A DNA stretch of 64,000 bases. Source: Phoenix dactylifera. Its lineage: Eukaryota > Streptophyta > Magnoliopsida > Arecales > Arecaceae. The stretch lies in assembly GCF_009389715.1 (NCBI RefSeq), contig NC_052399.1:17053646-17117645 (forward strand). Direction: 5' to 3'. Of this stretch, positions 24,441 to 36,900 are shown piece by piece. How positions within the stretch are numbered: the stretch's first letter is position 1; each line of letters begins with the position of its first letter. A model generated the notes under the pieces. The model worked only from the letters and a program-made list of their open reading frames with translations, had not been told where the DNA came from and did not search any database. A program made the position numbers and the translations under genes.

Positions 24441-25752
24441 GGGTCAATCGTATAAATCCGCCTAAGAGACAGTTTCGTGTTTCGCGGAACCTCCTCTCCA
24501 GTTTTATTTACTAATATAACCGGTTAACAAGGTGTTTTATGAAAAATATTTAAATGCACATTGAACTAGTTTCGGCAGGCCGATGGACGAGACTAATTCA
24601 AACATCAACTAGAATTCTATTCACTAATGTGGCTCGTTAAGTCTAAGACTTTATAGAAGTTATATGTAAATACTTTAAAACAAAGCACGTAATGAAAATT
24701 GAGTTTAGATTCGGATTGTAAGCTCACATCCAAACTTTATTAATAATTAAATTTAAATTCAAGATTAAGATTTTTTAAGATTTAATTTAGCATGACTTCC
24801 ATGGAGCAACTAGCCAAGTAAAACTAAAAGGACTCCTTTTTTGTGGTAAATTATAATATAAAAAAGCATATATAAAAAGTAGAGGTTTGGTTTACAAAAA
24901 TCTAATCATTTTTAAAATTGATTTAAATTTCTACTTATGATTGGTTTTATTGAAATATAGTCATAGTCTAAATATCAACACAATATAGTCATTGAAGTAT
25001 TTCTAAGATTTAAATACTACATGTAGGCCAATATTAACTTTAATACAATTATCATCAGAGTGGAGCTGAGAGCTGTCTGTGAATGTCTCATTTATGTGAG
25101 GTTCATTATGCATATAGATTATATTTATCTTGAAGAGGATTCTACCATGGTGATCGAATAGATTTAAAGCCAGTATAGCAATGACGACGGACAACTGTTA
25201 CTATGAAAAATACACAAGTATTCGAAAGAATGTGACTCCTTTTAGATCACTCATGTCTATCGAAAGGTAAAAAGAACTGTTGACTGAGTCGTCTTCTTTG
25301 ATGCCCAACATTCAGAAGGGGTTCTTTAAGAGAATCATGAGATTGCTTTTTTTTTTTCGTCATTTTTTTTTGACTTTATGAGCTGTACTCATGCAAAATC
25401 AATGTGAGTTGTTAGTGTGAGTTGCTAAAAAAAAAAAAAAAATTATATGCAAAGATTTTTAACCTAGATTAAAACTAGCGTCGGCAAAGCAGCTGCCAAT
25501 GTTGGCTTCGCATGTGAGTCCAATACATTGTAAATTCGTGTACCGTCGTTGTTAGATTAAAACCAATGTCGTAAAAAGGAACGGAGAATGCACCAATTGA
25601 ACGGCCAAGATACATCAAGAACTTGGGGTCCACTGTCGGTATCGTTCGCCGGAAGGCAACGCCCCTGTAGGGTAAACCCTGCACAAAACCCTCCTCTTCT
25701 TCTTCGCAGGCGCGCAGCTCCGAAGACGCAACGAAAAGAGAAGGAGAGAAAA
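24441..25752. promoter_or_regulatory. Divergent intergenic region between PEX4 and the NFD6-like gene
   Basis: The two genes are transcribed away from each other, so this stretch of about 1.3 kb holds both promoters. Near the NFD6-like start it has telo-box-like AAACCCT words (around 25674-25680 and 25686-25692), which in plants occur in promoters and leaders of housekeeping and organelle-related genes. The middle part, about 24500-25450, is AT-rich with no recognisable gene. No TATA box is assigned. Confidence 0.45.
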
Positions 25753-28700
25753 ATGTCCGCTGCTTCTCTCCTGTTCCGATCAAGGGTTTCGGCTCGGACC
25801 ATTTCGATGGCTCTGAGGCCCTCCAAGAAAGCGATCCAATTCGAAATATCTCAATCGACGTCGAGCTCATGCTCGCAGATCTCGTCTCCCAGGAGGCGCA
25901 TTTCTTGCATTTCGAGGTCACAGCTTTCGGTTTCTTTGGTTATTTTTAGTTTTTTCTTTAAATATTTCGCAAAGGAATGATTTGGATACGTGTTATAACT
26001 GTTATTGATTAGGTCAGCGACGTGTTCGAGCTGTTTGGTGTCGATGCTGCCTCTCCACAGCGCGATTGCTTCTGCTCGTCTGCGATCGGTCCTCTCCGCG
26101 GAGTCACAAAGTTGGGGAATGATTCCGCAAGGTTGCTCTTTTTTTTCCTTTCATATTATCCGTACACACACACACAGTGACACACACACACACACACACA
26201 TACATATATATTGTCGATTTTTGCTTTTTCTTGAATTCTTAAACATTTTTCAAATTTTTACATGAAACATGAAAAAAAGAAAATGGTCATGAACGAAGAA
26301 AATTTTAGATGATACGTTGTTTTCAAAATTTCTGTTAGTGTTTTGTGACAATGGTGTTCATCTGTTCTTCTTTGATATCAAACTACTTTTTCCATTTTAT
26401 TTTATTTTTTTAATTGAAAGCTGCAATTATATTTTTTATCTTGAGGAAGAAGAAATTGAGTCTCTGAACATATCGATGAATTTATTTTAGAAACCTTTTG
26501 TGATTTAATGATTGTAATACTTCAGGAAATATAAGCTTATTTCGCTGTATTTTCTTGATTTTGATATCTAGCAGCCAGAATCTCTTGCCCAAGGATGTTG
26601 CATACACTCTAGAATCTGGTCTTAACTCATACACTTTCTTCCTGATTGCTTGGACGATTGTTGTAGTAATTCCCCCTTGCAATCAGTTTTTATATTGCTT
26701 GTACCATAAAATGGGTATGTCCTAACTGTCTAAAATTTAGTTAAATCAAGACACTGAAATCAGGTGGGTTTCTTGTGAGTGTTACTTTACCATACCCATT
26801 CTCTAGGCCACTGGTCTAGTTTTGAATAGCACAGAATCAAGAATATGGTTTTTGGAAGGCCTCTTGGTTAAGGTCCAAAATATATGACATCCATACAGTT
26901 ACAAGTACTCCAATGGAAATATTCTGTTGCTTTGATGGAGGGTTAATTTTATGTTATCTTAATTTGTAAGGCTAATGTCATCTGTCTTCACCAAAGGGAA
27001 CCAAAGACAAATGAAGATGTGCAAGATATTCTCATTTACTTAGAAATGTTTGGGATTATAGGTATCCTGTTTGTGTCAAGATCTTTTCATCATCCTATGA
27101 GAAAGTTGTGATGGTTATAGACTTTTTAATTGTTAACTTTTTGAACAATCCTAAGCATTTAGCTGTTGAATTCTAAGGGCCCATTGTATTTCAGTTCCAT
27201 TCACCTGCTATTTCTTTGTTTATGTTTGATTGCTTTTTCAAACCTTTAAAAAATTCATAAGCATGGCCTTCAATTATTCTCTTCCAGAAATAAAATTTGT
27301 TTTAGGGCTAAATATTTAAAGGAATTCTAAGGCATGATTGCTCTATGGGATGACTGACCAACTAGTGAGAAAAATGCCAATGGCATTGAACTGAACATAC
27401 ATGAAGATCCGACTACACTACACTACCCATCTCCATAGTAAATTTTAAAGAGGTTTATAGACATTCATATTATACCCAATTGACAGTACTTGTTGTAGAC
27501 TTACACCATAGGAAGCTTGGATACAGATTAAGTGATGGTACGGTACTGTCTCATATTGTCACGTACTCTTCATCATTTTGGTGGATGCGGACCACTACCA
27601 TCTGCACCAGTATCAATCCTATCAGGGCACGACAATAGGTAACCATAGTGGTTTTATGTCAAGGCTGTCAGCACCTATTATGATAAGGTCAATTTAGCCA
27701 CATACGTTATCACTTCATTACTTTAATGAATCAAGCTCTGATCATTGGAGGTATGAGACTGCAATCACACTTACAACAGGGTCAGCTTCCCAAGATGATG
27801 GCCTCGCTTATATGACGATAGAGTTACAAAATAACTTAATTGGGTCTATGAATGACTGTCTTCAGTCTTCGTGCCATATCTATCATATGGAGAATCTTTC
27901 AATAAATTTAAGTTTTTGATTAATGTATATAATATGTCATTACTAAGTAAAAGCATGCATGTGCATTAGCTTGTTATATATATTACTGCTTGTTTAGTAG
28001 GCATCTAGCTCAAATTTCAGCATAAATTTAAATATTCTTTTCAATTTTTTTAGTGAAAAATATTTAGTGTGAGATCAAACTAATTATATGAATTATCTTC
28101 CATATTCATGGTGGAAGATAAACCGTACAAAATTAGATATTCATACTGTGAAAAAAAGATCAGAGGCAGGTTGTGTCAATTCCAAGATGCTCTTGTTAAA
28201 TGGGCTGTCAATATTATAGCATGTCTTAAAAGGCTACCATGTTCATCATCAAATAGTAGAGTTTTTACTTTTCTAGGCCACATCTGGATGCCTGATTCCT
28301 TAATTGGGGAGTGCCAAATAGAGATGGTTAAGAAAGAAGAGAGGTGGGGAATGAAGGGGATCATCAATCCATATCCCTCTATTCTTTTGGATATGGAAGA
28401 AACCTTTGAACAGGCGATTTCCAGTTCGTTGGAGAAGTTGGATCTATAGGATCGTGTGCACCTCATATTTCAGCCAACCATCCTCTGATCTTTTCCCTGC
28501 CCCATGTGGAGACATTGCATGAATATGGTGTTATAGGCATCCAAATTCTATACATGCCCATGAGTGATGGACTATATTTATTTGCTTAATCTTTGCTATT
28601 ACCTAGACCTATGAAGTCATTGAAGATTCCATGAAAGATGTTAGGCTGCAGGGAGTTCTCTGGTGTAGTAGGAAACCCTACAATAACATGAAATGTCAAC

Positions 28701-31449
28701 AAGGTGGGCTGACTTGTTTTTTAAGCACTAGACGTGAGCTGGCTAAATATGATTTTTTTTTCTGTGAAGACAGTGTAAATATTATTATTAAGTAGTTTTT
28801 TAAAAGCATCAAAACCTTCTTGGAATCTCTGTAGTTTTCATTAAGTTGGGTTTTCAAAGTTTGGAGAGGCAACTTGATTGGAAGAAGTGACAATGATGTT
28901 CCACCTATATGTATGCTTATGCTTTTGGGCACAATTAGTTGTTGGTTTTTTTTTGATTAAATACGGAAGGACCTTTCATCTGGTTTTCTAGAGGCTATAG
29001 GGTCCCTTGTCCGTTAGCAATAGGTCTAACGGATTATGAACCTAGTGTTCGTTTTGCTTACATAAAGACATGCTCTCCTTCGGGGCACTTTTGTAAGAGA
29101 TGACCCTTCATTCATTTCGTCACATGCGTGAGAAGTTTGCAAACCTTGGATTGTGATTTTGTGAATTGCTAAGGGGAACAAATAATTGTTATGAGTGGTG
29201 GATTGGGCACCTGGGGTACCACCTAGGTGGTAGACAGGTCATAGAGTGCTAGGTAAACTTTGCCTAGACTTCCAGGAGGTGTGTCATCCACTTACCATTA
29301 TGTACATATATGTGCTTGTGTGTGCCTATTGTTGTATGTATGTATATATACATATTATAAATGTTTGCCTAGATCTGTGCACGTGCTCTTACGTTTTTAC
29401 ATGTCTGGTTAGATGTTTATGACACATTATCTTTTGCACTCATATACCTTAATTCTGAACTCCTGAATGTTTTATTAGCAAAAAAGCTAAGCAGCTTCTG
29501 CTGTTTGAGCAGAAACAACAATGCACATTACTATTTATATCAAACAACCATGCACATTGCTGTTTCTATTATACTTTGCATGTGATCTTAATATCATTTT
29601 CTTAAGATTATTGTATATCTTGAAAAGTGCACTTTACTTTCAATGATTAGTTTACAGAGTGTTTTCTGCACATTTCTTGAGGCATGTTAAAGTTTTAGTG
29701 ATGAAATATATATAGTGCGGATTCTGATAATGTAAATGAAGTAGATTGGTTGAAGGTTAGCAACTTCTGTACTAAGTTGCATGGGTGATCAAACGAGGAC
29801 CTTCCTGCCTGGGCAGTCATCTGGCAGTTGGACAACCACCAAAAATATATAAAATGACTCAAATTTTCTTGCTGTTTTCTATTTAGGAATGCTGTTTGGT
29901 GAAGCTTAAATTATCAGCAGACATTCTCACAAGTGCATTTACTTTGTCAAATTCTAAGAACTTTGTTAAGTTTCGCTTCCATTTATCAGCTTGACCGTGA
30001 CTGCTGCCTTAAGTGAATTACATAAATCCTTAAAACAACCTGGAGCAAAGTTATTAAATGTAAACCGTAAAATGTTGCCTTATTTTAAGTTATAAAACAC
30101 ATGTTACTTCAGTTATTCTTGGTTACTCTCCTTATAGATGACGGCGTTTTAAGGTGGTTATAGATATTTATATGAAAAATGAAGTTGGTACACCATATAA
30201 AGGAAAACATGCTATTATCAAAGCCTGTCATGGTGCTGAAGTATGCACACTTTATTTTTCTATGTTCTCAAACATCTCTTAGAGTGAATTTGTATTAACT
30301 ACCGTGCTTCCATTTAAGGGTGGTTGCTTCCATTTGAGTGTGATTCAGAATCCCTTCTCGTATTTGTCAAGCAGTAGGATCGTTAATTGAAGTAAGTTCA
30401 TCACTAAACAGCTTTTGTTTCCCCTCTTTCATTTAGCAATGTTAACAAGGTAGTTTTTTTATTAGCCTTAGATCCTGTCTTTCTTTATGTCTTGCCAGCT
30501 TTATATCAGGCCTGGGAATCAACACTTAAGAGTTGCCAACTTATTGAACTCTTCCACAGTAGGTTGGGAACTTATGTGAGAGGCATGAACCGGCCAGGGA
30601 GTATTCTTTTCTACATGGAGAGGTTTAAGGATTATGTAAACAGGTCAAACTCATTAAACGTTCCAAAGGATTGCCTCAGGCAGGTTGTTAGCTCTCTGCT
30701 GGTAGGTTTGATAACTGACCTTTACCGCCTTGTTTAGAAGACTTGCTTTAGCCTACTTATGTTGCATCGGGATGCTATGTCTTGCAATGAAAGGATGCAC
30801 TGATGAGGCCTGCCTTCGGCAACCTTGCATGCACAAATAATATGCAGTACAGTGTGGTGCTTTCTAGCTATAATTTTCTCCCACAATGCCATACCTGATT
30901 TGGAATTTTATTCCGTCTCCCATGCCTGCTGCCAGATGCTTCATCCACCCCCTTTTAGCGGACCAGGTCCAGTGGACCAATCCAAATTCTGGAGCATATG
31001 TACGGTGGATAACAGGCACCCATCATTTGATCTTGAATTGTTTAAGTAGAAGAGGGTAATGCGGCGAGTGACTATTGGACCGGTCCACTGGACCCGGTCC
31101 ATCTAATAGTTAGATGTATTTCTAGAATAGACTTCCTTATGATTAAATTACCCTTCTTAAAGTTCCAATACAACCAAAAAACAGAAATGCTTATTGTTTC
31201 AAGAAAATCTATGCAAGGGTATTGAGGCTGGAAAAAAAATCTGGTGATGAAACCTTCTCTCATTATAATAAGTAGAAATATTACTTAATAACCAAATGAG
31301 CATCCATGTGTTACTTTATAAGTTTAAATATTGTGTAAGCAGGTTTTTATGGTAGCCGAGTAGGCTTGCATTTTGATATTTCTGTGTTGATCAATTTTTT
31401 TTTTTTACTTACTGATCTTTATTTTGTAGGCATCTCCATGCCTTTATGA
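25753..31449 (+). CDS. NFD6: NUCLEAR FUSION DEFECTIVE 6-like small organellar protein (3 exons)
   Basis: Exons 25753-25916, 26013-26131 and 31430-31449 join in phase to give 100 residues ending QGISMPL then TGA. The core around residues 66-93 (SMLPLHSAIASARLRSVLSA, then an SWGMIPQG-type end) is the hallmark of the plant NFD6 family, which is needed for polar nuclear fusion in the embryo sac and carries a mitochondrial/plastid presequence. The N-terminus (MSAASLLFRSRVSARTIS) is rich in Ser, Ala and Arg and lacks acidic residues, as expected for a transit peptide. The frame is open upstream of the Met, and this Met was chosen because it starts the transit-like segment. The last coding exon is only 20 bases long and lies 5.3 kb downstream. 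Its call rests on the conserved PQGISMPL ending. The biochemical role is unknown. Confidence 0.85.
26165..26210. repeat. (CA)n microsatellite in NFD6-like intron 2
   Basis: An interrupted run of CA repeats is followed by short TA repeats just after exon 2. Confidence 0.95.
27530..27660. repeat. GGTAC/TACCA-rich dispersed repeat, copy 3
   Basis: The stretch contains GATGGTACGGTACTG, GACCACTACCATC and GCACCAGTATCAATCC, and resembles the other GGTAC-rich stretches in the window. The limits are approximate. Confidence 0.35.
30138..30163 (+). CDS. Candidate alternative last coding exon of the NFD6-like gene
   Basis: After a TTATAG acceptor, joining exon 2 (end 26131) here stays in frame and would replace the usual ending with DDGVLRWL and a TAG stop, 8 residues compared with 6 in GISMPL. 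The flanking DNA to about 30236 is quiet and could be its 3' UTR. This is inferred from splice geometry only; no transcript evidence is available. Confidence 0.3.
30960..31100. mobile_element. Short element with 24-bp terminal inverted repeats (MITE-like)
   Basis: GGACCAGGTCCAGTGGACCA starts at 30960. The sequence ending at 31100, which includes GGTCCACTGGACCCGGTCC, is its inverted copy with a few mismatches over about 24 bases. The loop is about 93 bp and non-coding. Each arm is itself partly palindromic (GGACCxGGTCC). No clear target duplication was seen. Confidence 0.6.
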
Positions 31450-33992
31450 CGGCACATGGCGGTCATCTTGCCTGGCACTAGACACTTCTCTGTTGGGCAG
31501 GGGACAGAACTGCATGTTGTATTTGCTCGCTTCTCATACTTCGGAAACTATTATTCAAATTCATGAAGGCTTTGTTGGTATTGTATGAAGACATTTTATT
31601 TTTTTTGGATTCTCATATTCTACTATAAACTGTTTCTCTGCTCTTATACTCACTTTGGTATGGAAAGCAGTCATTGCCATTTTGAATAACTAAATACATT
31701 ATAGGATTTGATGAAAGATAGCTGAAACAATTGGTTCAAATAAGCAATATCATGTCTTTCAAAACGTTGGTTTGCATTATGAGGCACATCTAGGGTGAAT
31801 GAATATTGTGGAGTAATCAAATTAAGTTGCAGCCGTAGAAAGGTAAATGATATTTCAGAAGGCTGCAGTTTTCTGTTATGATTTACATTGTCCTGGGCTA
31901 TAAAAATGTTTTAATATTTGGAAACAGGTACCTCGTCATACGATGCTTTCAGGAAAGATTGGGAAACAAGATATTTTCTAAGAGAACGCTAATGTTATTG
32001 TGTTAATCAGTGTTTTTTTTGGGTTAAATGCTGCAAAAGGTGTTCAGAGAAGAGTACCTTTTCAGTTCCTGGTACAGGGATTTAAAGCGATCCAATATTC
32101 ATTCAATTCATACCCATCACAAAGTTATGGCCTCATCTTTAAGGGTGTTTTTGTAAGTTTCACACCCTACCAAAGCGTAAGGCGGGCCCATGTGGGCTTT
32201 TTTAGGCCGTAATTCCTTCCTTCTACTTGGTTAAGTTGTACTTTCGCTTTATTACCTAAAATAATCTAGCAAGAAAGAGAAAAAAATAGATTACCCAAAT
32301 AAAAGAGAACTCTTTACTGTTAAATGCAGCAAGAGTGCTTGGCAGAGAAGATTTCTCTTGATTTATATATATTTATATATATATATATCTGTGTGTGTGT
32401 GTGTGTATATTTATATATATACATACATAATTCCCAATCAGGAGATTTAAAGTGATTGGGTCTTAACAATTCATGCCCAACTTAACAAAGCAAATAAGCT
32501 TAACCTAGCACAAACTACAGGTTGGGTCATATTGGTTTTTGGGTTAGGCTAATCCAAGTCGCGCATCTTAGCACATTTCTCCTTGAAAAACTTATATTTT
32601 TCTAAATTATTTAGCTGGCTTTTATATCATTTCCCTATTTTTATTACTATTTTTCATAATTCAGAAACTTGCTAATATAGGCTTGTTTATATATGTTTCT
32701 TTTTTTCTTGTTTAATGCTAGAACTAGACACATGCAGAGCACAAGACCAAAGTTCAAGTTAGTCTATGTTACACTTCCAAAAACATTTATCCTAGGAAAC
32801 TATTTTTCGCCCCCAAAATCTTCATATTAAGTTCTCTATTTCTTTGCTTATTTTTTATCAGAAATTTTATCCATAATCCATAATCTAAAATTTTTAGGCT
32901 TCTATTTACATTCTTATTTTATTATATCCAAAACTGTAACCAAATACATGCAAGGTTTATGATTAAGGAAAACAAAAGAAGATGTTTTGGGATAGGGTAG
33001 GGCTCAAAGTCTATGGATGTATGTGGCATTGGAATATTTGGTTGTATAAAGATAAGGATGTTGCTACTTTGCGCAACAACATCTACATCATGAGCGCAAA
33101 CCCAACTTCTTAGAGTCACACATGAGGGGTCAAGCTGTCAATGTGGGGCCAAAGTGCCAATTTTACTCTTCACGGTTCGGAATAAAATATGAGTTAGATG
33201 CGTTTCAGGGAGATTTTGGGGGATGCAAAGCATTTTCCTCATGATGATTCAGCCACAAACCAAATCTTTCAGTTCCGTAAGCATTTCTTATTAAAATGGT
33301 AGTGATATCATATTATAGAATCACTAATATTGTACAAGTGCTGGATTGCATGAAAAGTAATTAATTAATTAGTATGTAAAATAAGTTTATTAGATGATCT
33401 TTGTGGAGAAAGGATCAATCCATTAGCTTGTAGATATTTTTTGCACCCAAACAACATATAGATGATCAGATGCATCGCTATTGTAATTTTCATAGTTAGA
33501 AGAGTTAATCATACCACAGAATTTAGTTATCAAAAGTCTAATTTTTATTTTGATTCCAGAAGAGGATGTGAATAATATTTCGATCCTCGAAAACTCAATC
33601 TTTACTCTTCTTTTGTATTTAAATTTTATTAAATTTTCGGTTCTAATATAGGTTGAGACATGGCCATTCCAATTTGGGTCGTACGTAGGATTCTGATTTC
33701 TATGCCATCTATTCTAATTTGGATTCGGATTTAAAGCAAAACACCCTTTTATTACAGGTCCCGAGTCAGAAAGGGCAACAATTGAGGCCAATCCTGTTAT
33801 GACATGTGGCCTTGGCTCGAAAGCGTTTTGCTTATCGGGTGCCGTACGGTTGTCCTGTGGAGACCGCAGCCCGCCCCGATCCAGCGAGAAACTGAGAGGT
33901 CATCAGCGTAAATTTCGTCTTGGCCTTCCCAATCCTGTCCATCTATTCTAGATATATCCTCTCCCCCGCCATGGAACTCTCGCCATTCCCGC
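31450..33992. other. NFD6-like 3' UTR, intergenic DNA and PRORP promoter
   Basis: The first few hundred bases are probably the NFD6-like 3' UTR. A TA/TG microsatellite lies at 32362-32426. The rest is AT-rich until about 33780, where GC content rises ahead of the PRORP start, as expected for a promoter and leader. No other gene was recognised. Confidence 0.6.
32362..32426. repeat. TA/TG compound microsatellite
   Basis: TATATA runs flank a GTGTGT run of about 16 bases. Confidence 0.93.
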
Positions 33993-36900
33993 ATGGCTTC
34001 CTCCGCTTCCCGCCCTCTCCACCGAGACCTCTTCCTCTCTCGGAGCTTCTTCCCATCTCCAAGCGGCTCCAAAGGCCACTCCATTCCCCATTTGTACCCT
34101 CTCTCGGCAACCACAGCTGCTCTCCTCCATGAGTTCCCGATGCTCTCCGTTGCTAGATCGCACGCGAGCAACGTAGCTGAGAAAATCCCCCAGAGAGAAG
34201 AGACCTGTGAGAGGAATGCTAAGAACCACGCGAGACACAAGGACGCTGGCTCCCCGCTCCCGTCTCTGAGTTCGCTGGATGAAAGGGTGGAGAGAAATGA
34301 TCGAAAAGCTGAGAACCGTCCCGTGGTGAAGGAGAAAATGGTAGAACTTGGAGCTGGGAAACAAAGGATTAGGTCGAAAGGTAGAGGTTCCAGGTCGGGG
34401 ACGTCTTCCTTCGGATCAAGAGTTGAAGGGGGAGCTAGAAAATCAAAAAAGATCGAAACTTTGGGCAGAAGTCACGGGGAAATGGAGGAGAAGAAAGGGA
34501 TTAAGAAAGCTGAGGTCAGTGCAGCAGAAGTTGATCTGAGACTTGGGCTGGACATGTGCTCCAAAACAGGGGACGTGATGGGGGCGATATCTCTATATGA
34601 CTCGGCTGTGAGGGATGGCGTCAAGATGGAGCAGTACCACTATAACGTGTTACTTTATCTGTGTTCTTCTGCGGCCATTGGGGTCGTTCGTCCTGCAAAA
34701 AGTGGTACCGGTGGTAGTAGTATCGCATCCTTCAAAGAGGACGCAAGTGACTTGGATCAAGACAGGGACTTGGCTGATGGACGGAATCCAAAATGGCAGC
34801 TTTCAGGTGACATCAGAGGAGAAGGTCAATTACAAGATGTTCTGCATCATTATAGAACAGAGTTGAGGCGAAAAAATCTGCCCAGGTTTGATGTAGGCAA
34901 GAGCAGAGATGATCTCTTGGATGGAACAAATGAAAGTAGTAAGAAATATGGCGTTCCAATTCAATTTAGTGATGATGCCAGAGAATATGCACGAAGGAGG
35001 GGATTTGAAATCTATGAAAAGATGTGCTTGGAGAAAATTCCTATGAGCGAAGCAGCTTTAACATCAGTAGCTCGAATGGCAATGTCGATGGGTAATGGAG
35101 ACATGGCTTTTGAGATTGTAAAACAAATGAAGGTGCTGGGTATAACTCCAAGACTGCGGTCATATGGTCCTGCTTTATTGGTCTTCTGCAATGGTGGTGA
35201 TATCGAGAAAGCATTCGAGGTAGAAAAGCACATGTTGGAGTCTGGGATCCACCCTGAAGAGCCTGAACTGGAGGCACTTTTAAGAGCTACTGTGGCAGCT
35301 CGTAGAGGAGACAAGGTTTATTACTTACTGCACAAGCTTAGAACTAATGTGAGACAGGTTTCCCCACCCACAGCAGAATTAATTGAGGCATGGTTTAAGA
35401 GTTCAACTGCTTCCAGAGTAGGAAAAAGGAAATGGGATGTAAAGATGGTAGCACAAGCCATACAGAATGGTGGAGGGGGTTGGCATGGGTTGGGTTGGTT
35501 GGGTAAAGGAAAATGGACTATGGCACATACAAATGTTGATGCAGATGGTGTCTGTTTGGGCTGTGGCGAGAAGTTGGTGACCATAGACCTTGATCCAATT
35601 GAGACTGCAACTTTTGCCAAATCTGTAGCTTCTATAGCTAGCAAGAGGGAAAGGAATACAAACTTTCAGAAATTCCAAGTACGAGAGCTTTACCTATAAA
35701 TTACCATTTCATAATGCAGCGTTAGATACTATATAGTCAATCTTCTTGTAAGATGCTCTTCTCCTGCAAAAAGCTTTTATATTCTGAATATTCATGGCAG
35801 TAGGCTTTGTGCTTATGTCCAATCATAATGAGTTTTCCAGCAGTAGCATTTTTAACTTTTCTGAAACTGAAAAGAAGAAATCCTAAATTTTGTCTGAAAG
35901 ATCAGATATTCTTTTTTTTCAGTCCATTTTTCATATTTTTATTTTTTATTTTAAATAGGTGTTCTTAGCTATCCATTTTGAAGAGCTTCTGATTTTTTTG
36001 ATTTGCAATTTTTTCCTGCAATTCATTATTTAACTCCAACTGAGCTTCATGATGTCTTATGATCCGTGAATGATACACATCTAGGTATGAGGCTGATAAA
36101 AACTTATTTCACTTTCAGAAATGGTTGGACTACTATGGCCCTTTTGAAGCTGTTGTAGATGCTGCAAATGTGGGTCTTTTCAGCCAAAGGCGGTTCTCAA
36201 TAAATAAGGTGTGTCTTGAGTTCAATAATAAATAAGGTGTGTTATAAGAATATCAGTATTACATTTAAAATTTCCTGATCTTTAAAATTCTTTGCTATTG
36301 CTACTATTTAAGTTTTTTTTTAATATATACATATGTATAGGTAAATGCTGTTGTCAATGCCATACGCCAGAAACTTCCGTCAAAGAAATGGCCGCTGATA
36401 ATTGTGCATAACAAACGGCTCAGTGGAGGCAAGATGGACGAACCTATCAACGGGAAGTTAATAGAGAAATGGAGAAATGCAGATGCTATTTATGCAACTC
36501 CTACTGGATCAAATGATGATTGGTGAGTCTGTCTTGATGATCTTGATTATAACATTTTCCTGATTGGCATAAGCCTATATTTGCTATCCAGCTTCTTTCG
36601 GTGATCTGTCTTTTATTTAATTTGCTCTATCTAGTGATTTAACACCTTGTTGCTTTCATTGTGTGGAAGCTGAAAAAGGAACAACCAGCTTGAATTAAGC
36701 TACTTTAGAACTTGAACCATGGAAAAACATACATTTTGCAGCAGCAGAAGCATCCATAATTGTATTAGACCTATGATGATTAGAGGAGATTTTAACATTC
36801 TCTTGAAATATACCAACATTTCTTCGGCATGAACCATAATTGTATAACCTGTTTTTGCATATTCAGATGGGAAATTTTCCAACAATCAACTCAACCTATG

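Larger units (their letters stand above)
26211..31429 (+). other. Remainder of the long last intron of the NFD6-like gene
   Basis: This stretch of about 5.2 kb is mostly AT-rich with no recognised gene. It contains a GGTAC-rich repeat (27530-27660), an alternative terminal exon candidate (30138-30163 coding) and an inverted repeat (30960-31100). Open frames at 28108-28449 on either strand and at 30492-30737 show no family I recognise. Confidence 0.6.

Noticed and set aside
28108-28466. Overlapping open frames of 113 and 96 codons on opposite strands in the NFD6-like intron
   Set aside because: Neither translation shows a domain I recognise. They could be an old repeat, but there is no positive support for a gene.
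33797-34364. Long minus-strand open frames opposite PRORP exon 1
   Set aside because: They are shadows of the GC-rich PRORP first exon, have no recognisable domain and run against a well-supported coding frame.
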